64,000 bases of DNA from Rostratula benghalensis (lineage: Eukaryota; Chordata; Aves; Charadriiformes; Rostratulidae), in the NCBI GenBank assembly GCA_013399305.1, contig VXAI01000447.1:49520-113519 (forward strand), read 5' to 3'. The position numbers and the translations under genes were made by a program. Shown here piece after piece: positions 31,501 to 43,400 of the stretch. Below the pieces are notes generated by a model. That model had not been told where the DNA came from, searched no databases, and was given only the letters and a program-made list of their open reading frames with translations. Positions within the stretch are counted from its first letter, which is position 1. Each line of letters begins with the position of its first letter.

Positions 31501-32311
31501 GAGATGCTGTCCCGGCTCTGAAGATGCCCAGTCTCCTTGTCAAGACTGGCACTTCTGCTGCTTCTGGGTGCACCGTGGAGGACCATGGGGGGTTACTGGG
31601 AGGGTCTCCTTGTCCTGGGGCAGGCTGGGTCTCCCCAGTGGCCTTGGGACCCCTGCAGGGGGCTGGAGATGTGGGGTCAGCATGCTCCCTGCCACCCTGG
31701 CTTGAAGGCAAAGTGAAGCTTGGCACTGGCTGTCCTCAGCAAACTGTGACCACATGCACAGCAGCTCTGTGACAGCCAGGGGACACCTGGCAGTGAACTT
31801 GCTGGGCTTATAGGGCCACAGCCTGGGGAAAGGAATGAGGCTGGAAAAAAGAGAACCCTGAGGCTCAGGTTCGGTGGCTGCAGGGACAAGGGACTGTGTG
31901 GGAGCAGGGAAGAGCCAGGTGCCATGGAGCTGGCTCTGACTGCACCCAAACCTCTCCGGTCGCAGAGGAAGGCAAAGGGGAGATGGAGATCCGCAGCCCG
32001 TGTGAGTGCGAGGCGCTGGTACAGTTCCAGACGAACACCGTGGCCATCCTGCAGAGCCTGACCGAGAAAAATATCCTTTGGGGTGACACCTGGGCTGGCA
32101 GGGGGTGCAGGGCAGCCTGGGGACAGCCTGCACATAGGGAAGGGAGGGATGGATAAATGGGAGCGGGGAAAATTTTAGGCCCCCCCTTCAAGGGGAAGGA
32201 GCCTTTTGCCCACCAGAGCGTGGGGCTGACAGCGTTTCCTTAGCACGTGCACTTGCTCAGATGACAGCCAGACTGGAAGACCTGGAGAAGCAGATTGCCA
32301 ACAAGAAGTGA
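25576..32311 (+). CDS. MATN4: MATN4, matrilin-4 (complete, 622 residues)
   Basis: Matrilin-4 is a secreted oligomeric adaptor of the extracellular matrix. Coding exons are 25576-25651, 27044-27613, 28738-28860, 29304-29426, 29508-29630, 29750-29872, 30310-30723, 31049-31201, 31966-32070 and 32253-32311; together they make 622 residues, the usual matrilin-4 length. The order is: signal peptide (1-20, [20 protein letters not shown]); vWA1 (about 30-212) with metal-site motif DSSRS; four EGF modules of 41 residues (215-379) with six cysteines each; vWA2 (about 385-566) with DGSKS; a linker with the CEC cysteines that bridge the oligomer; and a C-terminal coiled coil (about 590-622, [18 protein letters not shown]). 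The third EGF reads [17 protein letters not shown], a matrilin-4 signature. Each EGF exon is 123 bases and phase 1-1. The last intron is AT-AC. The coding exon probably begins at 25535 after the acceptor ctccccacag. Confidence 0.97.
32071..32252 (+). other. MATN4: U12-type AT-AC intron of MATN4
   Basis: The intron starts ATATCCTTT, the exact minor-spliceosome 5' consensus, and ends in AC. A branch-site-like TTCCTTAGC lies about ten bases before that AC. Splicing here keeps phase 1 and gives [14 protein letters not shown], which aligns without a gap to the human coiled coil. No GT donor in the area gives a sensible product. Confidence 0.93.
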
Positions 32312-33120
32312 TCCTTGCAGGGGGCTGCAGCGCTCGGACAGGGGGTGGGAAGTACAGTAGCTACGTGGCATTGTTATTGCTAGGTTATTGTAAAGCATCA
32401 GTGTTTGTTCTTGTATCACAAAATCCCAGGGGGATGTGGAGTATATTTAAAAAAAAAAACCCCAAAATCCTAAAAAAAACCCCCAACCGAACAACAAAAA
32501 AAAAAAAGAACTTGAGCAAAAGCCCCTGCTGCAAAGCCAAGCAGTTCAGCCATTGCTGTTGCCTCATTCCTCCAAACTGGGAGGACTGGGATGAGGTGGG
32601 ATGACTGCATGGGCAAGCTGGGTGTTGCACGAGGAGAGGTGACACCCAGCCTTTTCCCTGGGAGGCACAAGCCCCTGAGAAGCCTCCCGCAGTGCCCAGT
32701 GAGCTGCTTTGCAAGAGAAAATAACCCTACAGTGATCTCAGCCTGAGAGCTTCTGCCACCTCAGCGCCTGCTGAGCGGTGGGACAAGGACAGCCGGGCGC
32801 TGTGGGCAGGGGAAGGGGATGAGTGGTGCCTGGCTGGCTCCCAGCGTGGTGCCCAGGGGTGCACCCACGGGAAAGAGGGCACCAAGAATCGGCAGATCCC
32901 CTTGCCCCTGTTTTGGCAGAATTGTTTGGGAATCAGTCATTATCTGGTGTTTTTTTTATCACATAGCAAAATGGTAATAATTTTATAAATATCTACGTGT
33001 GTGTGTATATATATATATTTCATTTTGAGAACAGGGTAGAGCTATTTTTAAACATTTCTTTTATATGTTAAAAAAAAAAACATTCTATCCTGACAATAAA
33101 CACCCTGAAGATTTGTATGA
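32312..33120 (+). other. MATN4: MATN4 3' UTR
   Basis: The UTR runs from the stop codon (32309-32311) to just after the poly(A) signal AATAAA at 33095-33100. It contains A-rich low-complexity sequence (about 32448-32513) and an AT-rich end with a (GT)n(TA)n run near 32998-33020. Confidence 0.75.
33095..33100 (+). terminator. MATN4: Poly(A) signal of MATN4
   Basis: Canonical AATAAA about 785 bases after the MATN4 stop. The next stretch loses the AT-rich UTR character. Confidence 0.7.
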
Positions 33121-34693
33121 CAGGTCCCTCTCCTTTCAGCTGGGCTGCAGAGCCACGGAGGAATCTCTGCATCAGAACAGGGGCCTCTGGCTTTTGGTCC
33201 CCTGTCCTTGGGCTCCAGAATTCCTTTGGGAAAAATTCTTGCTCTGTGGGCACCCCAGGATGCTGCAGACCTGGCCTTGGCTGGAGGGAGCCAGTCTGGA
33301 ACTGGTGCTGTGTCACCATTCCTGGTGCTGCTTTGGAGCCTGTGCTTGTCGGAGCATGGGGAGCTCAGTGCCTGCTTGAGATGGGTGTAAATGTGCCAGG
33401 TCAGTGGTGCAGGGCCACTGACACCCGTGGGGGATGTGGCCCTGCTGCTGGGATGTGTCTGCTAAGGGCAGGAGAGCCATTGAGAGCCCTGGCTGGGTGC
33501 ACAGGGAAGGATGCTGGGGTAGCCAGGGACCATCTCCAGAAAGTACATGGGGTAGAGGTGGCTTTTTTAGTGACAGAAGTCCACCTTGGTGTAGTCCCTG
33601 TGTCCCACACCCTGAGGAAGGAGGTTTCCACTTAGTCCTGTCTCCTGCATGCAGGCAGAGGCTGCTGGATAGGAACACCAAGAGATTTTTGGAGGGTCCT
33701 TCATGTCCCTGCATTGTTTGCTGGTATGGTACCCAGGAGGTGAGAGCAAAGCAGGACTGAGAGGAGCTCTTGCTTCTGCACTTGCAATTTGTGGGATTTG
33801 TGTGCCATGGGGGCTGTGCAGCCCTGGACTGAGGAGGAGGAAGAGAGTGACAGCCCTGGGCTGCCACTCACAGGTCCTTCTCCCCGGGAGACTCAGTGGC
33901 TCCAGCACCCACCTTAGCTAGTTTGCTTTGCAGAGCCTGGGTTTTTCCAGTGCTGTGAATATTGCTACTGGGTTTATAGGGCACTTTCAGGGGTGGCTGC
34001 AGGCCACATCCTGCTGGTCCTGTTTTCAGGAGCAGTTTCCTCAATGGGTCTCGTGTCCTGAGGAGCGTGAGCTGGGAGGTGGAGAGGTTTTGTGTGCCTG
34101 AGGCTGGGATCTGGAGCCATGGAACAGGAGGCTGAAAGCAGGTTCTGGGCTGGGGTGTGGGGCTTGCTGGGACTGCTCCCAGAGGAGCTGGGAGCTGCTC
34201 AGGTATTCTCTTTATGAGCTGAGGAGTAGCTCTTTCCACAGGCCATTGAGAGCAATGGTTCCCTAGTTCAGCGAGGGGCTTTGATGGCATCTGAGCAAGG
34301 CTCTTGTCCCAGCTGGCGTGGACCAGGGCATTTGTGGCCTCATTATAACTGTTTGCTGGGCCGGCAAATGAAGCACTGCTGATGAGCACTGCATATATCC
34401 CAGCTGGCAGCTTTTTCAGCTCTGTATCCCACCCATCAGCCCCACATCCCCATCCATGCACTTCCCCCCCTCCCCATCTCTCTCACCTCCTCTGCTGCCC
34501 AGCAGGCAGCCCTGGAGGGGTGTTAGAAAAGTGCTGGTGGTCACAAGCCACATCCAAGCCAGATCCTGTTGTTACAGAGTGCAGTGACCAACAAGCCACA
34601 GCAGTGTGCTGCAAGCTCAAAATTGGGGGCTGGGACTTCTATGCTCTGTATGTGGCCCCCTAAAAAAATCACACAGTAACTGAAGGGAAAATA

Positions 34694-34724
<31 letters not shown>

Positions 34725-37650
34725 GAAGAGGGGAAAAAACCCCCAATTACCTGAGTTTGGGATTTAATGGCAGGCTTGATTAGATAGCAGCACGGCCTGA
34801 AGGCATGATTAAACCTCAGCTGGCCCACTGTAATTTTGGCAAATGTTAAGTGATGTTGCAGACAAAGTGACACTGGGCTGGCACAACAGCGTGGCCTCTG
34901 GGATGGCAAAGCATCGGTGGGGAGGTGGGAGAGGGGAAGGAGGAGGCACAGGAACGAGCAGCGGGAGTTGGGCATCAACTGAGGTGGGATTTTGCAGAAA
35001 GCATCCCTAGGGCAGGCTGTGGGATCACATCTGGGAGCAGGACTGCGTTTGCATAGCTTTGCAGAGCCTCATTAGTGGCTTTTCACTAGATGGCACCAGA
35101 CACCAGCACTAATGAGGGTGTGCTGAGCTGGGGGCACCCCCTTCTCTTGGGCACCCTGAGACGATGGACCAGGCCTGGGGTGGAGAGGAGCATCCTCAGC
35201 CCTGAGCTGGGATGGATGGACAGAGAGCAGTGTCAGGTGGAGCATTCAAGTGCCTGGTGAGGGTGTTATGGTTTGAAGAACCTACAGCAATTAATTGTCG
35301 GTTAGCCCATTATTTTGTCACCTGATGATCCCTCCTCACCTAGGAAGGGGAATCAGTGAAAAAAAGAACCAAGGAAACACAAGGGGTTGAAATATGAGTG
35401 GATTTAATAGAATAATATTAAATATTTAACATTAATAATAGTAGAGAACCAATATTGATCCCAATACCAGGTGTACAAGGACTAGACTCAGCCTGCTTTC
35501 CCAGTAGGAAGCTGTGCACTCCCAGCAGGGACAACAAATGTGGGACACTGTGAGCACTGTGGCTTCAGGAAGAAGGGAAGCTCTCAGAGTTCTGGCACCA
35601 GGGCAAGAAGTTCTCAGGATCCCAGCCATCAAGGGAGAGAGAAACTCCTCAGCAAACTATCTAATTGGTATTGAAAGTTACTTTCATGGTATGAAATAAT
35701 CCTGTTGACCAGCCTGGGTCAAGTGCCCAGGTCTTGCTCCTCTTCATCCCTGCATGGGGCAAGGCTTGAAAACACTGAAACCTCGAAAACCACAGTCTGC
35801 TAAGGCTGGGGCTTACCCGTGGTCAAGGCTAGGGGACAGGGAGCTGCTGGATTCCATCCTTGCCATCCCTGGGAAACACAAAACAGAAAGCCCTGGCCTG
35901 GCTGGGAAACTGCAGCATCAGCCAGCAGCATCCTTGGCTTTGCACAGCTCAGGCCTTGCTGCTTGGGACTTTGCAATAGAAGCAGATTTTAGATTTTTCC
36001 CTTACGGTTTTGCTATGGATAAAGTGCTATTAGAAGTCCTTCAGTAGATTTTCTTCCCCTACCTCAACTTCTCTGCAGCTGCATCCAAGCTTTGCTCCTT
36101 GGTGCTGTCTTCTTGGAGGTGCAGCCCCCAGCACCACCTCAGCTGGATCCTGGCACCATCTGGGAGCACAGCACTGTCCTCTCCAGCCCCAGCAGCAGCT
36201 GAATGCCAGAGGATTGCTTAAAAATTAATTCAATGCTTGTATTTCTCATTAAAAGTGCTAAATTCTTGGTGCACAGCCCAGAAAGTCTATTTGTCCCGGC
36301 TAAATACTCTCCCAGTTATTTAATAAATGACTTTACAAAGAGCTAAATGCAGCCACAGAATCATTAGGGAAAGTGGGCAATAATTAACAGATACCCAGTG
36401 AGTTAAGGTCCAGCTAACGTGGCACATGGAGGCATGAGAAGGGAAGTCTGAGCAGCAGAGGGCATGATGAGATCCCACCCTGCCCTGGAGGGAAAGTGGA
36501 GGTTCCAGGGACGGAGCAATGGCTCAGGGGCTGCGTGGAGCACGTAGGAGTGGTGATGCCTGGGCTTTTGCTGCTCCTCACCCTGTCCCGTTGTGAAGGC
36601 AGGGGCTGCCCAGGCTGGCCCTTTGCAGGGATGTGGGGTGTTTGGCTGTGGGGTGCCTTCTTCTCCCAGGACATTCCCAGTGCCTGTTTCCAGCACAGCT
36701 CAGGTCCTCGCCAGCCCCAGAAATCCCAAGGAAAGGCTCCAGGAACCTGTTACACAAGGCAAGGGGGACATTGACCCATTTGTGGGAAGTGGAGTAATTT
36801 CCCATTGCCCAAGAGCACCAAAAGTCAACAGCTTTGCCCGGAGCAGGGAGTCAATCTCTTTGTGAGGGAAAGGGTGGAGGCCTTAAAGCTGGTGAGATCT
36901 TTGCCCTCTGAGCATGGACTACAGTCCCTTGTCCCTACAGCCATGGAGAGCAAGGGCTCAGTCACAGCAGGGATGTTTGGCCAGTGACAGGGCTTATGGG
37001 GCTAACGCTCCTGCCCCGGTGAGGCCAGTCTCCTCCAGCACCTGCTTCCTGCATGGCAGCAGCCACCCAGAGGAGATGTTGGGGTTCAGGTGACCCCCAC
37101 AGAGCTTGGGAAAGACTCATTCTTGGCTAAGCCAAAGCTTCTTTCCCCATGGGTGGCCTAAGCACTTGTGGGGAAAGTAGGACCCAGCAGAGTTTGGGGC
37201 TGGGGTAGGTTTCCTCTGGGAAAACCTTGAAGGATCATCCCTAGGAAGGCACAAGGCAGCCCCACACGGATCTGGATTGTGCTGTAAGGTTTGGTTTGCA
37301 GGTCCACGTGGAAGCAAGGTACAGAGAGAAACCCACAGAATGGACTCCCAGAAGGGAACACAGCATGGTCACCACATTGGTTTCCCCTGGAGAATATATC
37401 TGCCCAGGAGAAAGCAACTCCACTGCCTCCAGGCAGCTTGGGGGATGGTGCCCTGGGCCATCTCCCCTTGGCTTGTCCCTCAGCCCCAGGTGTGGCTGCA
37501 GGGGACAGTTGTGCCATAGAATAACTGCTTTTTGAGCAACTGAACAACCCCATTTGTATCTTGTGCAAAAGACTTCCGGAAAACACAACGGCAGAGGAAG
37601 GAGGTACAACCATCAGCACGTGCCCAGCCCAGCTCCCCACCCCCATCCTC
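33121..37650. other. MATN4-WAP intergenic stretch; no gene recognised
   Basis: I see no credible exon. A long poly(A) run at about 34699-34724, directly preceded by an AATAAA-like signal, could mark the end of an old processed copy, but its upstream sequence is unrecognised. An AT-rich patch with homeodomain-like TAAT cores lies at about 36215-36390. Confidence 0.45.
34699..34724 (+). repeat. Poly(A) tract
   Basis: About 26 or more consecutive A preceded by gggaaaataaaatt. This is either a simple repeat or the tail of an unrecognised retrocopy. CR1 elements do not end in poly(A), so it is not CR1. Confidence 0.8.
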
Positions 37651-37658
37651 CCCAAGGG

Positions 37659-37665
37659 TTTAAAT
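37659..37665 (+). promoter_or_regulatory. TATA-like box of the WAP gene
   Basis: TTTAAAT stands 50-57 bases before the ATG, a spacing that leaves a UTR of about 20-30 bases. This is typical of compact secreted-protein genes. Confidence 0.4.
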
Positions 37666-37715
37666 TCCAGTGCCCCCCAGCTCTCCAGGCTCACACCTCT
37701 CGGGGACACGGCAGC

Positions 37716-38291
37716 ATGAAGACGGTGGCCGCACTCCTGCTGGTGGGGATGCTCATCCTCTGGGCAGAGCTGCCGACAGGTACGAGATGTCCTGGGATAA
37801 GGCACAGGGGCTGGGAAGGAGCCAGGTTTACAGGGATCCTGTGGGACGGGTGGGGAGAGTTGTGCTTCCCTGGGGGGCATCTCCTCAGCTGCTGACAGCC
37901 TGGAGCAAACATCTCCTTCCTCTTGCAGGCAGCGCCTGGTCCTGCCCCCATGTCCGTGTCACCTGTGCCATCCCCAACCCACCAAACCAGTGCTACACCG
38001 ACCGGCAGTGCCCACGGTACAAGAAGTGCTGCCAGTCCTCCTGTGGGAGGAAATGTATCTCACTCCTGCTTGCCTTCCCTGTCTCCTATGGTAGGGTTCC
38101 AGGAGCCCCTCATCCTCCCTGAGTAGCAAAAGGGGGGACAGGGTGACAGTGGCTCTGGGCAGGGAGCTGTGTCCAGCTGCCAGAACCCTCCACTGCCAGG
38201 CTGCTGGGGGCACTGATGGCCAAACGTGCGGGCTGGGGTCACTCTGAGCACCAGACTCAAGCTGCTGCTTTCTCTCCCTTTCCCAGTGTGA
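37716..38291 (+). CDS. Secreted single WAP four-disulfide-core protein (three exons, 76 residues)
   Basis: Exon 1 (37716-37779) encodes a signal peptide, MKTVAALLLVGMLILWAELPT. Exon 2 (37929-38090) encodes one WAP domain with eight cysteines at residues 27, 34, 43, 49, 55, 56, 60 and 64, including the CC pair in CPRYKKCCQSSCGRKC. Exon 3 starts at 38287 after a strong pyrimidine-rich acceptor and gives only V then the stop (38289-38291). Borders are GT-AG and phase 1. An AATAAA at 38537-38542 closes the gene. WAP proteins of this size are extracellular serine-protease inhibitors or antimicrobials. The gene lies between MATN4 and KCNS1, where mammals carry SLPI, PI3 and WFDC genes, so it is a likely relative of that cluster. 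I cannot name a one-to-one orthologue. The last junction is less certain: reading through it adds RVPGAPHPP and stops at 38122. Confidence 0.85.
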
Positions 38292-38536
38292 GCTCCTGCT
38301 CCCAGGACAGACCAAGGGTCTTCTCAGCATCCCCGTGCCACCTTGGCACCAGCCAGCTGCCCGTGCCTCTGCTAAGGCTTGTTCTGTCCAGTGCCAGCTC
38401 CTGGGAGGATGGGGACAGCCACAAGCCCATGCTCAGATACCACCTCGTCTCCAGGACCATCCTGCTGATGGCTGCCACACGTGTTACCTGCTGCCTGCTC
38501 GCCCTCTCCCTCTGCTTCCCCACTGCTCTCCTAACG

Positions 38537-38542
38537 AATAAA
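38537..38542 (+). terminator. Poly(A) signal of the WAP gene
   Basis: AATAAA about 250 bases into the proposed third exon. It supports that exon as a 3' UTR exon. Confidence 0.65.
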
Positions 38543-40289
38543 GGAACTTGTCCCAGGGATGCTCATGACGTGCAGGTCCTTTCCCCACCTCCTCCTGACT
38601 CTCTCCAGGCTCATCCTGGCACACGCTCCCCCCACTGCTTTCACCCCAGCACTTCTCCCTGGAGAAGAGGATGAAAACAGCCCGGCTGCGCAGCCAGAGC
38701 ATGGGTAGGGGCTGGTTTGGGGGAGCAGATCCATCCAGAGGCACACAAACCCCAGGAGGAGAGGGCAATGGGAAGGGGCTGGAGCAAAACACAACAGGAT
38801 GATTTAGGGGATGCTCCAGCAGGCTGCGAGGGGCCCTGGAGAGCAGTGTGTCCCCCCCAGGTACACCCCAAAACAGGCAGGGCTGGAGGCAGGGGACTGA
38901 CCCTGCTGCCCAGGGGATGAAGGAGGCAGAGCCCCCCTGTGGGTACCCCACATGGGGCACAGCTGGAGGGCAGAGCAGGGGGGTTATGGAGACCTAAAGC
39001 CCAAGTGGTGCTGAGCCCCTCACTGCTCACTGAACCTGAGCTGGTGGGGAAAACCCAGCTGAAGAGAACTGCCTGGGAAAGCCTCCAGCCAGGGCACAAA
39101 ACCACAGCTCTAGGGAGGTCCTCTAGCTTTGGTTCAGGTGAGTGCTGGGGCCCCAAATCCTGGAAATGCTGAGAAACACCAGCAGGGGAAAGTGGGTGCA
39201 GCCTGAGGGACCTGCCCAGCGTCTGCACAGCGCAACAGCAGAGCAGGGCACTGCCACCACCCACGGCAGGGACAGAAGCATCTCCCAGCCTGCACCCATG
39301 CCCAGCAGACGGTGCCCGCCAGCCCCTCCCCATCCTCATTACACGGAGCCATGGCTGATGCCAGGCTTGCACATCCCATCACCATGTTCTCAACAAGCAG
39401 ACCCAGCCCAGGCTGGGAGAGGAGTCTGTCCTGTCTGCACGCACTGGAGAGAACAGAGAGGAAAATAAACATGTGCTGGACAACAGGGGAAAGGAGCGTT
39501 AGGGTGGCTGGCTGGGAGGAGGCACTTTGACTCCATCACCTTCAGCCTGCAGGTCCCAACCAGGCAGACCCCACAATCAGCCCAGCTCCTGGCACCCCCT
39601 TGCCCATGGAGGGGGGAGCATCCTGCGGGCACTGCCAGGAAGGTGCTGCTGCTGCCCGAGGGCTGAGCTAAATCCCCTCTGCCAGGCACGAGCAAGGCAA
39701 TCTGGAGAGCAGTGTGAACTGGGCAGGTATTTAAACCACCCACAAATACAGCAGGATGAAACCTCTGGCTGTGGGATCGACATTTCACATGGCCCAGGGC
39801 AGATACTGGAAGCTCCCTGGCCAAGGCTGGGGAGAACATCTGCTGGAGGGAGTCCTTCCACAGTCACCCCCATGGAGGAAACTGGAAGGAGGGAGTCAAA
39901 GACTCAGAAACTATTCAGTGGCCAAGCAGGAAGAAATCCTGTGGTGAAGGACCACCTCTCCATTTAACTCTGCCCTCCCTTGACCAAGCTAACTGGAGAG
40001 CTAGTGCAGGAGGCTGGAAACACCAGGTGATCCAGAAGAAACAGGAAGAACAAGGGCTGGGAGCTCATCAGCCAAATTCAGTGTGAAAATCAGACATTGC
40101 TTCTCACTAGTGAGTGCAGTGTCCAACTGGGGGAAAAAATAACTCCTCCAGCCTTACACCAACCCATCCCCCTGTGTGGGGAGCACTGTGCCACACAAGC
40201 CATAGGGTGACAGGGACGGAGCCCCAGTGCTCCCCTGGCCATCGCCACACCAAGGCAGCCCGGGCTGGCACAGAAGTTGAGGGCAGAGA

Positions 40290-40470
40290 AGCCTAATTAC
40301 ACCTCCTGCCTGTCATTAGTCACAGATCACAGACCTCCCTCCTCTGTCAGGGCCAGCTATTATCAGCTATTAAGCACGCATTTCCATACAGCTGGCTAAT
40401 TTGATAATGCTGCAATTATCTTGGTTTGTTAACAAGATTAAATTGCTAATTGGTTTCATTAAGCACAGGG
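40290..40470. promoter_or_regulatory. Candidate enhancer-like AT-rich block
   Basis: Dense transcription-factor-like words occur in an otherwise GC-rich setting: TAATTA, GATAAT, CAGCTG, the palindrome TTGTTAACAA (around 40426-40435) and repeated CTAATT. It is unannotated and short of any exon. Function is inferred from composition only. Confidence 0.3.
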
Positions 40471-43400
40471 CTCCAGGCACCGGGTGCCTCGTGGCTGGTA
40501 GCACTCATGGCCCCTCAGTGCAGTGGCTCCTCCATGGAGACGAGAGCAAAGCAGCAGCGCAGGAGGGGCTCATCCTCCCCAAAAACTGCTGCTCCAGCTC
40601 TCCATGCGATGGGCTGGAAACGTCCCTCCTCCTGCCTTGAACCAGAGCCAGCTTTGCCCATGTCACTGCTGTCACTCAGCTGCTGACCCAGGCAGGCAGG
40701 AGGAGATGGCTGTGGGGCTAGAGGATGCTATGCTGACATCTGGTCTTCCTTGGTCCTGCTTTTTTCTGTTTGGGAGCACTGCAAGATAGAAAGCCCTGAG
40801 GCAATGCTCCAGCTGTGTACATCCCCCTGCAGCTGCATCAACAAATCCTTTGCCCTCCTCTCCCCAGGCACGGGTCCCTACCACCACACACAGTGTTTCC
40901 AGCAGCACCCAGCTTGCCATGTGTACTGGGGAGCCCGCATCACCACGGGTTAGACTGACCTGTACCCCCCCATGCAGTCAGCACCCACCTGGGCACCAAA
41001 ACACACACAGGGCTGGATCACTGGTTGTGGCAAGTTCCTGGCAGTGTGCTTTGACTGAAAATCCTTTGGATCCAGGTCTCTGGGGAGGGAGAGAGTTCCC
41101 CTCTGCATCCTAGGTAGGTGTCAGTGAGACAGCAGGAAGAGAGTAAGTCCTGTGCCAGAGAGGAGATGTTTCCATGCTGGATCTTCCCACATCATCTGCT
41201 CCCCCAGGGCTAGAGCAGCCTGGAGATGAAGGGGCTGGTTTTCTCTGCCTGAGGACTTACCACAGCTCCAGACTTGCTTCTGTTGGACCTTCTCCTGGGA
41301 TGAGCCCACCAGGTGTGGTGCTGGGATTGTGAGCAAAGGCTGCTCTCAAGGGCTCAGCTTTGGGTTAGAAATATCCATCATGGTATGTCATAGCAGGAAC
41401 CATTCAGCTCCTTTTGCATGTGGCAGGTCTGGCTTACTCCATGCTCCCTCAGAACAGGGGTTTGAGGTCCAGTCACTCTTGGACTGATCCCAAAGGAGAC
41501 ATCCAACACTCCCTGAGATCCCAGAGGGTGGGATGCAGAGGGGCTCCCTGGGGAGCCATCAGCATCACAGAAGCAGCCTTGCTCCACCCTAAGATGGATC
41601 CAGGGCAGAGGATGGAGAAGGAGTCACTCACAGCACATCTGAATGTCTTTTTAGTATTTTCTCAGTGCCTTCTCCCTGCATATTTCATGCTCTGGCTCAG
41701 GAGACTGGGTGATCGGGGTCTGAATACAGAACAGTCTGATGCTCAAGAGTGATGCGAGACCTTTTCAAGAGATGATTCAAGCCAGTCTAATAAGAATTAC
41801 TACAGCTTTGAAAACCTTTGAAAAGGGAGGGTTACTTAACTAGCCTGGCCCAGGAGTGGGATGCTGTAATCCCAATAGGATGCAGCAATCGCATGAAAGC
41901 CAGAGGAGAAAATACCCCAGGCTGAGTAGATCCACCCAGCAGCAGCTCTGCCCATAGTTGGGTGCTACACACCATGTCCCCATCTCTTTTGCAGAGAGCA
42001 GCAGTATTTCAGGTGGAAAAAGGAGTCTATACCATTCTGGTCCCCAAAATAAAAGAAATCTGCGTACACATCTGCAGAAAAATTAACCATCCTCACACTG
42101 CTGAAGGTCAACAGATGTGTAAATTCACGCCATGCTTTCTTTTGTGGGATGCTTTATGTAAGCTCAGCTCCTCACCTGGACCGAGTCACCTTTCAGCTGA
42201 AGGGAAAGGGTGGTCAGTACCTGAGCTGTCTCACACCAGCTGACCCCCTCCAGCATTTTCTTTCTGAAGACACAGGGATGCCTTTTTCCTGCCCTGGAGT
42301 CCTTATGTGAGTGTGTCTCACCTTTCCTGGCCAGGATGAGATGCACTGGTAGCCTTCCCCAGTGCTCTCCCCATACACAGAGAGAGGGAACACACAACAC
42401 CAGCTCCCACAGCACTGGGAAGGCAGAGGAGGAGCTGGGGTGGGGGGGCTGGGGCTGCCACTGGAAGGCTTTGAGACAGTCAGAGTGGAAGCTGTCCTTT
42501 CTGTATGGCTCCAGCATGTCACCCTGGCTGTGTACTGCACCCAGTCTCCTGCATGATAGGAATTCCCAGAGCCACAGGCCCTGGCAGGACAGGACTGTGG
42601 TGCCAGAGCAGCCCACTGCCATTTTTCTGCTGCCTAAAGTCTCCCCAAGCCTCACAAGCAGCTTGTGACAGCATCCTTCAATCTGGCACAGAAACCACCA
42701 AGAGGGAGCAGAGCTGTGCCCTGCTCACTGAGCCACTTGGCTCCATCCTTCCCTTCATCCCACCAGGAATCCTCACCAGACAGCTCTCTGCTGCAGCAGC
42801 ACAAGGCTGCACACCCAAAAAGCCCATCAGATGCTGGCAGAACTTCCCTGAGCCAGAGAACCTAAAGGAAAGGGAGGCAAAAAAACCCCCAAGGTGCTGG
42901 CAGCACCCTGTATCTAGGGGAGATCCCTGCATGCCAGCAGTCCCTTGTCTCCATGCAGAAAGAGGTCAGAGGAGATAAAAAATCCCTCTTTCCCCTGCAG
43001 TAAGGGGGTGTGAGGGCTCAGCATGAGGCTGGGCAGTGGTGTAAGCAGGGCTGGGGCTGCCTGGCTCCCTCTCCCACACCCCCTTTACAGCCCCATTTCT
43101 CCTCTCCAGGGCCAGACCCACAGCCCCTCAGCCAAGCACAAGGGAACCACAGGGGTAACAGCTTTGGCAAAGGCTGGTAAAGCACCCACGTGAAATAGTT
43201 TGCAGAAAGGAAAGCAACAGCAGCAAGCAAAGCACCTCCGATAGACACCTGCCCTTCAGCAGACCTCACACACCCACCAAGCTGCAGCTTGGGTCCCACC
43301 TCACAGCAAACACTCATGCCCTGGGCAAAGTCAGGGTCATAAACCCACCATCACCCCCAAACCCACCAGCACAGGCACCAGGGTACCCACATACCCCCTC

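Noticed and set aside
32071..32246. Earlier AC (tagcac) as 3' end of the AT-AC intron
   Set aside because: It lies only about four bases from the branch-like A, too close for a U12 intron, and it would add one residue relative to the family alignment.
38055..38060. GTATCT as the donor of WAP exon 2
   Set aside because: It would cut inside the eighth cysteine codon, and the next exon would not restore that cysteine.
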